In this document: one piece after another, positions 8,771 through 18,569 of the stretch
How the letters are laid out: the number at the start of each line of letters is the position of its first letter
Position numbering within the stretch: the first letter of the stretch is position 1
Program-made: the position numbers and the translations under genes
NCBI RefSeq assembly: GCF_022458865.1
Contig: NZ_JAJNMU010000010.1
Span: 1 to 64,000, forward strand
Source of the DNA: Paenibacillus periandrae
Lineage (GTDB): Bacteria; Bacillota; Bacilli; Paenibacillales; NBRC-103111
DNA: 64,000 bases
Direction of reading: 5' to 3'
Notes under the pieces: model-generated
The model's database searches: none
What the model was told of the DNA's origin: nothing
The model's input: only the letters and a program-made list of their open reading frames with translations

Positions 8771-9826
8771 TTAAAGGTTATACAGCTTTCTGGCATTTTC
8801 GTAAAAGATTTTATGGCGTGCATCGGGATTCAGACGCTTCAATATTTCCATCGGGGCATCATTATCCCAATGCGGATAGTCACTGGAGAAAACAATGAAG
8901 TTTTCAGCGTCAATCATATTGAACAAATCGATTAGATGGTTCGGATTGTCGGGCTCCTCAATCGGTTGAGTAGAAAAGTAGCAATGATCGCGGATATATT
9001 CGCTGGGCAGCCTCTTTAACCAAGGAACCTGAGCCCTCAATGCTTTATAGTTTTTATCCAACCGCCACATCAGATGAGGCAGCCAAGCCAGTCCACCCTC
9101 CAGCATGACAAATTTTAATTCAGGAAACTTCTCAAATACACCTTCGCATACGAGACTTATCGTATGGGCCATATAGTTTTGTGATAAACCGGTATGCCAT
9201 TCCAGATAACGAGTCGGGATGCCCGCCGCTGAAGCATAGGTTCCCCCCGAGCCTTCTGCTCCGGGATGTATGGACATTGGAAGGCCGTTGCGTACGGCCG
9301 CTTCATAGATCGGGTGAAATTGACGCTGACCTAGTCCTGCACGTTGGGCACTGCCCATGAGAACCTCCACGATGTCAGGATGTCCCCCAACCCGATCAAT
9401 CTCCCTGGCAGCCAGCAGCGGGTCCTGACCAGCAACCAGCATCGCCCCTTTAAACGACTTATGAACCGGCAGCCATTCCTTAATCAAATAATCATTGTAT
9501 GCCGTACAAATAGCCGCCGCATAGTCAGGGTCGGGATTCACACATATATTCATCGCGTCACCCGTCAGGATCGCAAATTCGATATGATTCGGTTCGACCA
9601 AATTCTCTACCAAAAATTCAGGGTCGGAAGCAGCCGGCCCACCGGTTGGAGGCATACAGTCCTTGCGGAACACACCTATGGGCGACCATATTCCATGCCA
9701 GGGATTTCCAATACCGCTGCTTGCAACACGTGATTTCCATGGCTCGGGCAAATATTCAACAAGGTCTGTCGGGGTTCTAAACGTGTTATGCACATCGGTA
9801 TCAATGACTTTCTGCACTGAACTCAT
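8771..9826 (-). CDS. Amidohydro_2-family metal-dependent hydrolase (cassette B)
   Basis: 351-aa TIM-barrel hydrolase, a close paralogue of the gene at 180-1238. Long stretches are identical, for example LPHLMWRLDKNYKALRAQVP and STQPIEEPDNP. Metal motifs: VIDTDVHN at the N-terminus, SIHPGAEG in the middle and FSSDYPHWDND near the C-terminus. The ATG has AAGGGGG upstream. It follows the lipoprotein gene of cassette B but a terminator stands between them, so it may be expressed by read-through or from its own promoter. It is predicted to process the compound imported by the neighbouring transporter; the chemistry (hydrolysis or decarboxylation) is not determined. Confidence 0.85.
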   Translation of the reverse strand: MSSVQKVIDTDVHNTFRTPTDLVEYLPEPWKSRVASSGIGNPWHGIWSPIGVFRKDCMPPTGGPAASDPEFLVENLVEPNHIEFAILTGDAMNICVNPDPDYAAAICTAYNDYLIKEWLPVHKSFKGAMLVAGQDPLLAAREIDRVGGHPDIVEVLMGSAQRAGLGQRQFHPIYEAAVRNGLPMSIHPGAEGSGGTYASAAGIPTRYLEWHTGLSQNYMAHTISLVCEGVFEKFPELKFVMLEGGLAWLPHLMWRLDKNYKALRAQVPWLKRLPSEYIRDHCYFSTQPIEEPDNPNHLIDLFNMIDAENFIVFSSDYPHWDNDAPMEILKRLNPDARHKIFYENARKLYNL

Positions 9827-9928
9827 TTTCTAAAAGCCCCCTTACATTTGATACATCCATTGTAAAATGCAGGGTATTGATTTGCGATTAATAATACTAC
9901 GTTATATTCAGTAATTCTACGATTTCAG

Positions 9929-9960
9929 GAAAAACCCCCTATCCGCGGATAAGGGGTTGG
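9929..9960 (-). terminator. Rho-independent terminator after lipoprotein B
   Basis: On the minus strand CCCCTTATCCG pairs with CGGATAGGGG and is followed by GTTTTTCC. It lies 20 bases past the lipoprotein stop and upstream of the amidohydrolase gene, so it would lower expression of the enzyme relative to the transporter. Confidence 0.75.
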
Positions 9961-9980
9961 TTTAGAGGAGCTATATTTGC

Positions 9981-11555
9981 TTATTTGCCGCCATACGTCC
10001 GTTTATAGGCCGTGTTGTACATAGTAAGAATTTCATCCAAGCCGAGTTTTTTTGTCTGGTCTATAAACTCTTTAATGGTATCATCATTGACCGGTGTCTT
10101 TCCGACAACAAACTCCGCCATTTTTTGGTCCATGTATTTGTCCAGATTACTCAGCTTCGATTTTTCAAGCTCCTGCTCTTCTTTAGTTTTTGCATAACCT
10201 CTTGGGGCTGGTACGATAATCGGTTCATAGGCCTCATTAACCTTCTTGGTCCTTGGGTTCAAAGCACTTTCCCAAGCTAACCGTGCAAGCGCAAAGTCGG
10301 AGCCAATACCAGGAAACCAAACACCGTAATCCTTGCGAAGTCCGTTAAATGGAGATGTGCCAAATGACTCCAGGTAGCGCGGTTTTCCATCCACCATCTG
10401 GTAGGTTTTACCTTCAATCCCCAATGAAAGCAGCTTCTTGCCTTCATCACCTATCAAAAAGTCAAGTAATTTGACTGCTGCTTCTTTATCTTTAACCTTA
10501 TTGGAAAGGGCAATCCCGTTGGCGTTAACGACTGAACGAGCGAATTGATAGTTTTTCACATTCGGAGCAGTGACCTGCATGAAACCTTCCATAGTATAAT
10601 CTGCATTCCCACTTGCTTTGCGTGCCTTTTCAGCAATGTCTTCAATGTCCGCTTTCCAGACAAACGTAACGAACGATTTATTAGAAATTAGCCGCTCATC
10701 ATACTGAGCACGAGTTAACAACGAATATTCGGGATCCAGCAGCTTTTCGCTATACAATTTGTTCAAATATTGCAAGGTTTCCTTGAATCCTTTTTGATAT
10801 CCAGCGAATGTATAGGTATCGTTATCAGGATTCAGATTGATGAGTCCCTGAATGCCGGTAAACGCTCTCAGGAACACCGTATACAGTCCCATCTTCTTCT
10901 CTGTAGCAGGCGGGAACATGGTTAATGGATAAGAATCTGGATTTTGCTGTTTAAGTGCCTTTAAAACCTGATAAAACTCATCCATATTGGTCGGAACCTT
11001 CAGTCCATATTTATCCAATAAATCCTTACGTAAATACCAGGCATGGTCAAATCCTTTGCCTCCAATATAGGAATCCAGATTCGGCACGGTGTAAATTCCA
11101 CCATCTGCTGCGGTTGCAAGTGCTTTTGCCTCCGGATTTTCTTCAAAATATTTCTTAATGTTAGGTGCTTTGTCCAAGTACGTTTTCAGGTTCAGGAATA
11201 CGCCTTCAGGACCTTGCTCGCGCCCTTCCTGATTGGTGATGTGCATAATATCAGGTACAGAGTTTGTAGCGATCAGAATTTTTTTCTTCTCTTCTAACGA
11301 TGTAGCAGGTACAGCCTGAAACTCAATTTTGGCACCCGTTTTTTTCTCAATTTCCTTGAAAATTTCCCAATCCTGGCGAATCGGCCCTTCAATACGATCC
11401 CCAACCAGCCAGGTATAAGTAGCCGGTTTGATCGCACTGGTCCCCCCTTCCCCTGCTGCCGCAGGCTTGTCCCCACCACTGCTGCATCCCGCTGCGACTC
11501 CCGTAAGCATTACTGAGGTAAGTGCCATCGCTATTGTTCTTTGTTTGTGCTTCAT
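9981..11555 (-). CDS. LplA-like extracellular solute-binding lipoprotein (cassette B)
   Basis: 524-aa ligand-binding lipoprotein. Its signal peptide KHKQRTIAMALTSVMLTG leads to the lipobox GVAAGC, followed by a Gly-rich linker. The ribosome site GGGAGG sits upstream of the ATG. It is clearly paralogous to 2465-4093: shared TYTWLVGDRIEGP/TFTWLAANRVEGP, EIEKKTG and GVFLNLK near the N-terminus, and a common TMYNTAYKRTYG/KMYNAAYKRTYG C-terminus. The copies have diverged over most of their length, so the ligands may differ. It is the last gene before the terminator at 9929. Confidence 0.9.
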   Translation of the reverse strand: MKHKQRTIAMALTSVMLTGVAAGCSSGGDKPAAAGEGGTSAIKPATYTWLVGDRIEGPIRQDWEIFKEIEKKTGAKIEFQAVPATSLEEKKKILIATNSVPDIMHITNQEGREQGPEGVFLNLKTYLDKAPNIKKYFEENPEAKALATAADGGIYTVPNLDSYIGGKGFDHAWYLRKDLLDKYGLKVPTNMDEFYQVLKALKQQNPDSYPLTMFPPATEKKMGLYTVFLRAFTGIQGLINLNPDNDTYTFAGYQKGFKETLQYLNKLYSEKLLDPEYSLLTRAQYDERLISNKSFVTFVWKADIEDIAEKARKASGNADYTMEGFMQVTAPNVKNYQFARSVVNANGIALSNKVKDKEAAVKLLDFLIGDEGKKLLSLGIEGKTYQMVDGKPRYLESFGTSPFNGLRKDYGVWFPGIGSDFALARLAWESALNPRTKKVNEAYEPIIVPAPRGYAKTKEEQELEKSKLSNLDKYMDQKMAEFVVGKTPVNDDTIKEFIDQTKKLGLDEILTMYNTAYKRTYGGK

Positions 11556-11666
11556 TACTTGAACCTCCCAATTATCGTTCGTTAACTTGTTTGTATATAG
11601 TAACAGATGAACAAGCCATCTGCAGCTACCAACATTAACCTGAATTCAGCTGCATTCCAGCAGAGA

Positions 11667-12530
11667 CTAACCTTTTACGCCGCCGATCATGCTGCCTTGT
11701 GTAAAGTATTTCTGCAAGAATGGATATACACACAGGATGGGCAGTGTCGCAACCACGATCAAAGCGTATTTGACCGTTTCCATCGTTTGCAGATCGCCTT
11801 CACCTTGCGCCGGATTGAGTCCCGCAATCAAATAATTACGAATCATAATTTGCAGCGGATACATCGTGTTATCACTTAAATAAATAAGTGCATCGAAAAA
11901 TGCATTCCACTGGCCAACTGCTGTAAACAAACCAATAGTCGCCATCACCGGCATGGAAAGTGGAATGACAATACGCAGCAGCACCTGAAAAGACCCACAG
12001 CCATCCATTGTAGCCGCATCCTCAATTTCTTCGGGAAGCGCTTCGAAGAATGTACGCATAATGAACAAATGCCATGTACTGATTAATGATGGGAGCACGA
12101 TAGCCCAGATCGAATTTAACAAATCAAGCTGCTTGACGACGATAAAGGTCGGGATTAATCCACCATTAAACAGCATCGTGAAAGCGGCCATAAGTAATAT
12201 CGTTTTCCGTAAAGGCAGCCATTTCTTGGCGAGCGGATACGCCATAGCTGAGGTTGCCAGCAGCGTCAGCACCGTATGAACAACGGTAAACCTGATTGTA
12301 TTCCAGTAGCTGATCCACAGCTGCTTATCTCCAAATATTCGCTCATAGGCGGCAAAGGTCAGTGACTTAGGCCAAAGAAAAACCTTACCTCCGGCTACCA
12401 TCGCATTATCACTAATTGACGCCGAGAATACATACACCATCGGATAAAGCATAATGATGATAAGGAAAACCATGAAAATCATACTAATCGCATCAAATAG
12501 GGTTGATGCCAAGCTTTGTTTCAAGCGCAT
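11667..12530 (-). CDS. LplC/YtcP-like ABC permease (cassette B)
   Basis: 287-aa permease with six predicted membrane segments, EAA loop PEEIEDAATMDGCGSFQVLL and the typical end QGSMIGGVKG. The ATG at 12530 follows AAGGAGG by six bases, so the seven-residue upstream extension is rejected. It lies 14 bases after the LplB-like gene and 111 bases before the lipoprotein gene. Strongly similar along its length to 4153-5010. Confidence 0.9.
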   Translation of the reverse strand: MRLKQSLASTLFDAISMIFMVFLIIIMLYPMVYVFSASISDNAMVAGGKVFLWPKSLTFAAYERIFGDKQLWISYWNTIRFTVVHTVLTLLATSAMAYPLAKKWLPLRKTILLMAAFTMLFNGGLIPTFIVVKQLDLLNSIWAIVLPSLISTWHLFIMRTFFEALPEEIEDAATMDGCGSFQVLLRIVIPLSMPVMATIGLFTAVGQWNAFFDALIYLSDNTMYPLQIMIRNYLIAGLNPAQGEGDLQTMETVKYALIVVATLPILCVYPFLQKYFTQGSMIGGVKG

Positions 12531-12544
12531 GCTAATCCTCCTTT

Positions 12545-13468
12545 CTACCACAGACTGGTCTCGGAATATTTACGGGCAGCACGATTGGCGATGACGACCA
12601 GAATGAGGCCGATAGCCGATTGGAACAATCCGACGGCCGAAGCAAAGCTGAAATCGGCATCGAGAATCCCTCTTCTATACACAAAGGTGTTAATAACATC
12701 GGCAGTTTCATAATTTAGTGGGTTATACAACAATATGATTTTGTGGAAGCCTATTTCCATAAAATGACCCAGATTGAGTACAAACAAAATGACCATAACC
12801 GGAATCATGCCAACAAAAGTAATATGGCGAATTTGATGATACCGGTTAGCGCCGTCCATCTTGGCTGCTTCATACAAGGCCGGATCTACTCCGGCGATGG
12901 TTGCCAGATACAGAATCGTTCCCCAGCCAATCTTTTGCCAAATCTCGGAGCCTACATAAATCGTTCGGAACCATTCGGGAATCCCCAGAAACATAATCGG
13001 TTCCGTACCCAGCCACTTTAATGCAAAGTTAACAATACCGGTCGTCGGTGACAGAAAAATAACGAGTATGCCTGCGATAACGACCGTTGATAAGAAGTGC
13101 GGCATGTAGCTGATCGTCTGCACGAACCGTCTGAAATATTTGTTCTTAAGCTCATTAAACAGCAGTGCCAATATAATGGGAGCCGGAAAGTGAAACAACA
13201 GGTCATAGGAGTTGAGCAGCACTGTATTGCGAATCAGCTTCCAAGAATCCGGCGTATTGACGAAAAACTCCACGAAGTGCTTCATACCAACAAACTTGCT
13301 TCCAAAAACCCCCTTTCCCATGGAATAATCCTGAAATGCAATGACTACCCCGTACATAGGCACATACTTGAAAATAATGTAATACAATATACCCGGCAGC
13401 ATGAGCAGATACAGCGCCTTATGCTTCCTTGCTGTCTGCCAACCAGCTTTCCATTTACTTACCACCAT
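12545..13468 (-). CDS. LplB-like ABC permease (cassette B)
   Basis: 307-aa permease beginning near KHKALYLLMLPGILYYIIFK, with the EAA loop ALYEAAKMDGANRYHQIRHI and the YVPMYGVVIAFQDY motif. CAGGAG precedes the ATG at a suitable distance. It lacks about 18 residues of the hydrophilic N-terminal tail found in its paralogue at 5024-6004. It heads the transporter operon of cassette B; the promoter is expected in 13469-13635, downstream of the sensor gene terminator. Confidence 0.9.
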   Translation of the reverse strand: MVVSKWKAGWQTARKHKALYLLMLPGILYYIIFKYVPMYGVVIAFQDYSMGKGVFGSKFVGMKHFVEFFVNTPDSWKLIRNTVLLNSYDLLFHFPAPIILALLFNELKNKYFRRFVQTISYMPHFLSTVVIAGILVIFLSPTTGIVNFALKWLGTEPIMFLGIPEWFRTIYVGSEIWQKIGWGTILYLATIAGVDPALYEAAKMDGANRYHQIRHITFVGMIPVMVILFVLNLGHFMEIGFHKIILLYNPLNYETADVINTFVYRRGILDADFSFASAVGLFQSAIGLILVVIANRAARKYSETSLW

Positions 13469-13635
13469 CTCATCACGCTCCTGATGTTATCCAATCGGTT
13501 CCCGCGTGTTCCGCAAATCTTGCTATGATCTGTATCACACCGTTAACGCATAGCCACAGCATACGGATTATGCGAACAGCTGTAAATCGCGCATTTTTTC
13601 GTATCGGCTTTTTTTGTCTGACAGTAAGGCTATAC

Positions 13636-13664
13636 AAAAAAAGCCAGCCCAATGGCCGACTTTT
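13636..13664 (-). terminator. Terminator after sensor-regulator B
   Basis: On the minus strand AAGTCGGCC pairs imperfectly with GGCTGGCTT and is followed by a run of seven T. It lies about 60 bases past the stop of the regulator gene and isolates it from the permease operon. Confidence 0.75.
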
Positions 13665-13724
13665 CTGCATGTTTATTAACGTTAAAGGCGCTTCCGCAAA
13701 AAAAGCTCATCTTACAAAAAACGC

Positions 13725-16067
13725 CTATTTTACATTTCTGTACTTGCCCGGTGTGATCCCTTCGTACTTGCGGAACATTCGGATAAATGCATTGCTGCCC
13801 AGATAACCCACCCGCTCCGCAATCTCTTCAATTTTCATATCGGTTTCATTGAGCAGCTTCTTGGCCATGGATAATCGATACTTCGTTATATATTCCATAT
13901 ATTTCTCACCGACAGCTTCCTTGAACGTCCGGCTAAAGTGGCTTACCGACATATTCATCGTACCGGCAAACCATTCTATCGATAGCTCCTCCTGATAATG
14001 CTCGTTAATGTATTGCACCACTTCCGCAAACTGATCGCTTCGATTCATGGAGAACGAAGCCTTAAACAGCAGGGAATGTATATGTTCGAAATGCTGCTTA
14101 AGCTCATCCCATGTCTGGCATCTGTTCAACGATTCGAATAACCCCGAATATAATGAGATGTTAAAATCATTGCGCCCAATTTCTACGGAACGAATCCATG
14201 TATTGAGCACATCCGCGCACAAGCTTTTCATCTGCATCGCGCCTGCCTGCTTGCGTTGTCCCAATTCCAGCAGGTAAAGTACGGATTGCAGCAGCCGTTC
14301 ATACTCTTGTGCCTTGTACATATTCGCAATACGGTTCACTTCCTCGGACGACAGGAAACTGTCCATCTGGGCCCGATCCTCCCAAGCATCGTCCTCGCTG
14401 CAGATTTCGACCTCTGCATTCAGACTTTTTTGCTTTAGCATAGCCAGACCGTATTGATAGGAGCTATGAAGTTCGCTTATTTCCTGTACGGTCCTGCCGA
14501 TCCCGATCGTCGATTTGAAATAAGTCATATAAGGCTCCAGCACCTGCTTGATCTGCCGGGCTATCTCTGCTGCATCGGAGGAATTGTCCAGATCATGATG
14601 CCATACACAGGCCAGTACATCTGCTCTTGTTTGGCTTAGCCACATTTGATCGGAAATCTGCTTCCCGATTTTCTCCTTCAGTTCAACTAGCAGGAACGAC
14701 TTCGATGTCTCGGACAGCTGCTCCAGCACATGTGCATAGTAATGATATTCAATAACCAGCACCGTACGCGCAGCTTTAATTTCACAAGGAAAGGCGATCT
14801 CTTTGGAATAATAATCAATCGACAGGTTATCTCTGTACTCACCTAACAGGATCTGGGTAATAAAGTCCTCCTGCACGATAGGAAGCGCCCCTTTAACCCA
14901 TTGGGACATCTCCTTATGCTCGGATATGAGCAATTTGGAAAACCGTTTAATCATATCGAAGTCATTGCCATCCTGCACAATCTCGACTCCATCAGGCGGA
15001 ATAAAGGATTGGTGAGCTTGCAAACGATTGCGAATTTCCAGGATCGGGGTATACAGACGCCGACTCAAATAATAAGACACGAAGGCTCCAACCAGAAGAA
15101 AAAACAATACAAAACCGATGCTCAAAATACGCAGCGTCTCGGCAGGCTTCAAAAGCGTTTTCAAATCAACCCAGCTGATATAATACCAGGAGGAATCATA
15201 TTCCGATCTGACAAATGAAACGGCCTGTTGGTCATTGTAAGCAGAAAAGGCTCCTTCCGACTTGGTGAGGATAACCTCATTCAAGGTGTTCAGGTTCAGC
15301 TCTGCTGTATCCGATTGGCTGATCACACTTCCGTCAGTATGTATGATCGCAGTCCGGGAAATCCATTTTTCCTGTGTCTGGATCAACCGCTCCAGCTTTT
15401 CCTTCTGAAAATGAACCTCAAAGTACACCTCGGGATTATCGGAGTTGAACGGATAACTCATAATAACCGAAACGTTGGAACCACGTGTTTGATTGTCGCC
15501 TAAAACATTATTTCTAAGATTGGCAGGATACGGACCGGTGAAACGCATCATTTGTTTACCCTTAAATTGAGCGATCAGCTTCGATGATTCCAATTCATCC
15601 AGAGAGTAATAATTTTTGAAATAAAATGATTTGTTCGTATAAATATTATTATCGATCACCAGATCGGCATTTGCGAAATAAAGGAAAGCACCTGACACCA
15701 GCGGCTCTGTGATGACGGAGGTTACCTGTGTCATCATCGCGTAAATCATCTCGGTTTGTTCCATATTGAGCTGGGACTTACCGGCATACTTCAGAATGCT
15801 TTTCATATTGGACGAGCTTAATAAATTGATCATATCCACTTGAAGCGAATGAAAGCTCGCGTCGGCTTGACGGGCATTGTTCTTCATAACGATGTAGCTC
15901 GATTGCTCTGCTTCCTTCTGGATCAGACTAACGACAAAAAGATTTGTAACCGCGCTTGCCAGAATGGCAGGAATAAGAATAAGCATAAAATATTTGGTAA
16001 AAAACTTCCAAAAAAGCTTATTATTGAACGATTTGAGCTTGAAGAGCAAGGACATCCGTGTTGTCAT
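13725..16067 (-). CDS. Transmembrane AraC-family sensor-regulator, YesS/YtdP type (cassette B)
   Basis: 780-aa membrane regulator built like its paralogue at 6290-8617: a first membrane helix at about 20-50, an extracellular Cache-like region, a second helix (LFFLLVGAFVSYYLSRRLY) and a C-terminal AraC domain with IEWFAGTMNMSVSHFSRTFK and MKIEEIAERVGYLGSNAFIR. The HTH halves are very similar between the copies, while the extracellular halves differ more. This fits similar operators with distinct ligands. ATG at 16067 is used; an in-frame ATG at 16055 also has AGGAAGGG upstream. It is the first gene of cassette B. Confidence 0.88.
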   Translation of the reverse strand: MTTRMSLLFKLKSFNNKLFWKFFTKYFMLILIPAILASAVTNLFVVSLIQKEAEQSSYIVMKNNARQADASFHSLQVDMINLLSSSNMKSILKYAGKSQLNMEQTEMIYAMMTQVTSVITEPLVSGAFLYFANADLVIDNNIYTNKSFYFKNYYSLDELESSKLIAQFKGKQMMRFTGPYPANLRNNVLGDNQTRGSNVSVIMSYPFNSDNPEVYFEVHFQKEKLERLIQTQEKWISRTAIIHTDGSVISQSDTAELNLNTLNEVILTKSEGAFSAYNDQQAVSFVRSEYDSSWYYISWVDLKTLLKPAETLRILSIGFVLFFLLVGAFVSYYLSRRLYTPILEIRNRLQAHQSFIPPDGVEIVQDGNDFDMIKRFSKLLISEHKEMSQWVKGALPIVQEDFITQILLGEYRDNLSIDYYSKEIAFPCEIKAARTVLVIEYHYYAHVLEQLSETSKSFLLVELKEKIGKQISDQMWLSQTRADVLACVWHHDLDNSSDAAEIARQIKQVLEPYMTYFKSTIGIGRTVQEISELHSSYQYGLAMLKQKSLNAEVEICSEDDAWEDRAQMDSFLSSEEVNRIANMYKAQEYERLLQSVLYLLELGQRKQAGAMQMKSLCADVLNTWIRSVEIGRNDFNISLYSGLFESLNRCQTWDELKQHFEHIHSLLFKASFSMNRSDQFAEVVQYINEHYQEELSIEWFAGTMNMSVSHFSRTFKEAVGEKYMEYITKYRLSMAKKLLNETDMKIEEIAERVGYLGSNAFIRMFRKYEGITPGKYRNVK

Positions 16068-16212
16068 CCCTTCCTGAGTGAAGAACCCGTTGAACTATAT
16101 TGCGGCGTCCGCCTTCTAATTATAACTTCAATTATTGAAAAGCGCGATTGGTAATCATACGGATTTTTGAAGGATTCTCCGATTTTGGACATACAGATTA
16201 CACATCTTGAAC

Positions 16213-16290
16213 CTAAAAAACCACCTCAAATGAAGCCTCCGGCTTCCACTTGGGCGGTGGGGGGAGGGAGGCTTCCTGACGTGGTTTATT
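16213..16290 (-). terminator. Strong terminator of the sulfur operon
   Basis: Outer arms AAACCAC (16218-16224) and GTGGTTT (16281-16287) enclose an inner 9-bp stem, GAAGCCTCC (16232-16240) with GGAGGCTTC (16267-16275). Six T follow on the minus strand. It ends the seven-gene operon that starts at 23042. Confidence 0.85.
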
Positions 16291-16328
16291 TGAAGCTTCT
16301 GTGATTAGGCAGATTTATTTCTGCCCTA

Positions 16329-17081
16329 TTAAATGGAGTAGTTCAGCTCCGGTCGTATCCGCTTGAGGAATTGCTTGGTCCGTTCCTCCTTCGGATCGCT
16401 GAACAGCTCATTCGGCTTGCCTTCCTCGACAATGACGCCTTCATCCATAAACACAACATGGTTTGCAACGTCCTGCGCAAAGCCCATCTCATGAGTTACG
16501 ATGATCATCGTAATTCCTTCCTTGGCAATTTTGCGAATGACTGACAGCACCTCGCCTACCAGCTCCGGGTCGAGCGCTGAGGTCGGCTCATCAAACAAAA
16601 TCACCTCTGGGTTAAGCGCCAACGCTCGGGCGATGCCTACCCGCTGCTGCTGACCGCCGGATAATTGCGACGGATAAGCGTCCAGCTTGTGTTCAAGCCC
16701 TACTTTTTTCAACAGCTCGACGCTTAAATCTCTGGCCGCTTCCTTAGGAAGCTTCTTTACGACCAATAGCCCTTCCATGACATTCTCCAGCGCAGTTTTA
16801 TGCTTGAACAGATTATACTGCTGGAACACCATGGCCGACCTTTGGCGAAGCTGATGGATCTCCTTCTTGCCTGCACGCTTGCAGTCGATAGCGAAATCGC
16901 CGATGGTGATGCTGCCCTCGTCCGGCTTTTCAAGATAGTTCAAGCATCGCAGCAGGGTGGTTTTACCCGAACCGCTGGGTCCAAGAATAGCGACGACCTC
17001 ACCCTTGTGCACGGTTAAATCGATGCCCTTCAGCACCTGGTTGCGGCCAAAGGATTTTTTGATTTTTGACATTTGAATCAT
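16329..17081 (-). CDS. Polar amino acid (cystine-type) ABC transporter ATPase
   Basis: 250-aa ATP-binding subunit of the PAAT family (GlnQ/TcyN-like). Walker A GPSGSGKT at residues 34-41, signature [10 protein letters not shown], Walker [13 protein letters not shown] and the switch THEMG are all intact. GAGGTG precedes the ATG. It is the last gene of the operon and couples with the two permeases and the binding lipoprotein upstream. The neighbouring monooxygenases and sulfurtransferase suggest that an S-containing amino acid or cystine derivative is imported. A glutamine or arginine substrate cannot be excluded from this subunit alone. Confidence 0.9.
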   Translation of the reverse strand: MIQMSKIKKSFGRNQVLKGIDLTVHKGEVVAILGPSGSGKTTLLRCLNYLEKPDEGSITIGDFAIDCKRAGKKEIHQLRQRSAMVFQQYNLFKHKTALENVMEGLLVVKKLPKEAARDLSVELLKKVGLEHKLDAYPSQLSGGQQQRVGIARALALNPEVILFDEPTSALDPELVGEVLSVIRKIAKEGITMIIVTHEMGFAQDVANHVVFMDEGVIVEEGKPNELFSDPKEERTKQFLKRIRPELNYSI

Positions 17082-17125
17082 GCTGCGCCACCTCGGTTAT
17101 AGAATCCAAACATCTGGCTTGCTGC

Positions 17126-17839
17126 TTACGCGGCCACTCTCTTTTCATGGCGGCTGTATCGGGTCTCCAGCCATACAAAGAGCCTTTCGCAGATCCAGCA
17201 AATAACCCAATAAATAATAGAAGCATCAAAGTACATTTCCAGGTATCGATAACCGTCACCGGCGACGATTTTGGCTTGAGCCATCACCTCGATAACCTTG
17301 ATTGCAAAAGCAAGCGAGGTGCCTTTAATCAGATTAATAAAAATATTTCCCAAGTTCGGAAGTGCAACGGCAAATGCCTGCGGAGCCACAATTCTTATTA
17401 GTCCTTGGGATGTCGTCATCCCGATTGAATACGCAGCCTCCATCTGACCCGAATCCGTAGTGAGCAGCGCTCCGCGGATGACCTCCGACTGGTAGGCGGC
17501 AGAGTTGATCGTAAACGCGAGTAGTGCAATAGCGAGAGGCGACAATTCCTGAAGAGACAAATGCCAGCCCCACTCCCGGTTCAAGGTATCCACAAGGAGC
17601 GGTGTACCATAGAACACTACATAAAGCTGCACCAACAAGGGAGTCCCCCGGATGAAGGAGACATACAATGCGCCCAGCCTATCCAGCACAGGTACTTTAT
17701 AGATCCTGCACAGAGCGATGATCAGTCCGATAATCGTACCCAGCAGCATCGAGATAACTGCCACAATAAGCATGGAGGGTACACCCTTCAGAACCTCCGG
17801 GAATTTCTCGATAGCGAAGGCCAAGCTAAATTCAGCCAA
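17126..17839 (-). CDS. Amino acid ABC permease (TcyM/L-like), second subunit
   Basis: 237-aa HisM-type membrane subunit. It shows the family RGTPLLVQLYVVFYG segment, an EAA-type loop (EAAYSIGMTTSQGLIRIVAP) and four to five hydrophobic segments. It starts with TTG at 17839 behind GGGAGGGGAG. It forms a heterodimeric channel with the next permease, 23 bases upstream in the operon. Cystine-type specificity is inferred from context only. Confidence 0.88.
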   Translation of the reverse strand: MAEFSLAFAIEKFPEVLKGVPSMLIVAVISMLLGTIIGLIIALCRIYKVPVLDRLGALYVSFIRGTPLLVQLYVVFYGTPLLVDTLNREWGWHLSLQELSPLAIALLAFTINSAAYQSEVIRGALLTTDSGQMEAAYSIGMTTSQGLIRIVAPQAFAVALPNLGNIFINLIKGTSLAFAIKVIEVMAQAKIVAGDGYRYLEMYFDASIIYWVICWICERLFVWLETRYSRHEKRVAA

Positions 17840-17862
17840 TGCAGCTCCCCTCCCTTTCTTCC

Positions 17863-18564
17863 TTATCTTGCAATACTGACATGGCCTTTCTTATAGCTTT
17901 TTTCCAATCGTCCAAAGCCCTTTTCAATGGCAATGCTCAGAACCCAGTAAATCAACGAAACGAGAATATACACCTGAAACGTATTCGCTCCATAATTATT
18001 TCCGAGTATGATCTGTACCTGCCCCATAATGTCAACAATCCCGATGGAGAAGGCCAGTGACGTTTCCTTTAATAAAATAATCACGTTGTTGCCCAAATTG
18101 GGGATCGCGATACCGAAGGCTTGTGGCAAAATAATCCGCCTTAGTGATTGTCCGTAGGTCATACCCACACTGTAGGCAGCCTCCTGCTGACCGCTTCCGA
18201 CTGCCAGATAGGAAGAGCGGATAACCTCGGAGAAGAAGGCTGCACTGTGCAGCGAGAAGGTGATTACGGCAAAGATGATCTTATCCCAGTCGTTCACATC
18301 CACGCCTACCAGTATTAACAGCTGCGGCAGCCCGTAATAGACCAGAAAAAGCTGAACGATGGTCGGGGTGCACCGCATGAACGACAGATAAAACGTGGCA
18401 AGCGCATAAATGATTTTATTCTTTTGAATTCTGGCCAGGGCGATAACTAACCCCAGCAAGAGTCCAAAAACAAGGGATAAGAGCATGATCGTCAACGTAA
18501 TCGGCAGCCTCTCGGCTATTCTCAGGACCAGATTCAAAGTCGTTTCGATTCCGGCGCTGTTCAT
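17863..18564 (-). CDS. Amino acid ABC permease (TcyL/M-like), first subunit
   Basis: 233-aa HisM-type permease with the MRCTPTIVQLFLVYYGLPQL motif and the loop EAAYSVGMTYGQSLRRIILP. The ribosome site GGAAGGA lies inside the 3' end of the binding-protein gene, whose stop is only five bases away, so translation is probably coupled. It pairs with 17126-17839 as the two transmembrane halves of one importer. Confidence 0.88.
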   Translation of the reverse strand: MNSAGIETTLNLVLRIAERLPITLTIMLLSLVFGLLLGLVIALARIQKNKIIYALATFYLSFMRCTPTIVQLFLVYYGLPQLLILVGVDVNDWDKIIFAVITFSLHSAAFFSEVIRSSYLAVGSGQQEAAYSVGMTYGQSLRRIILPQAFGIAIPNLGNNVIILLKETSLAFSIGIVDIMGQVQIILGNNYGANTFQVYILVSLIYWVLSIAIEKGFGRLEKSYKKGHVSIAR

Positions 18565-18569
18565 TTTCG

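Noticed and set aside
9907..9921. TATTCAGTAATTCTA shared with 44785-44799
   Set aside because: A single 15-base AT-rich match, flanks differ and there is no common position relative to genes; likely chance.
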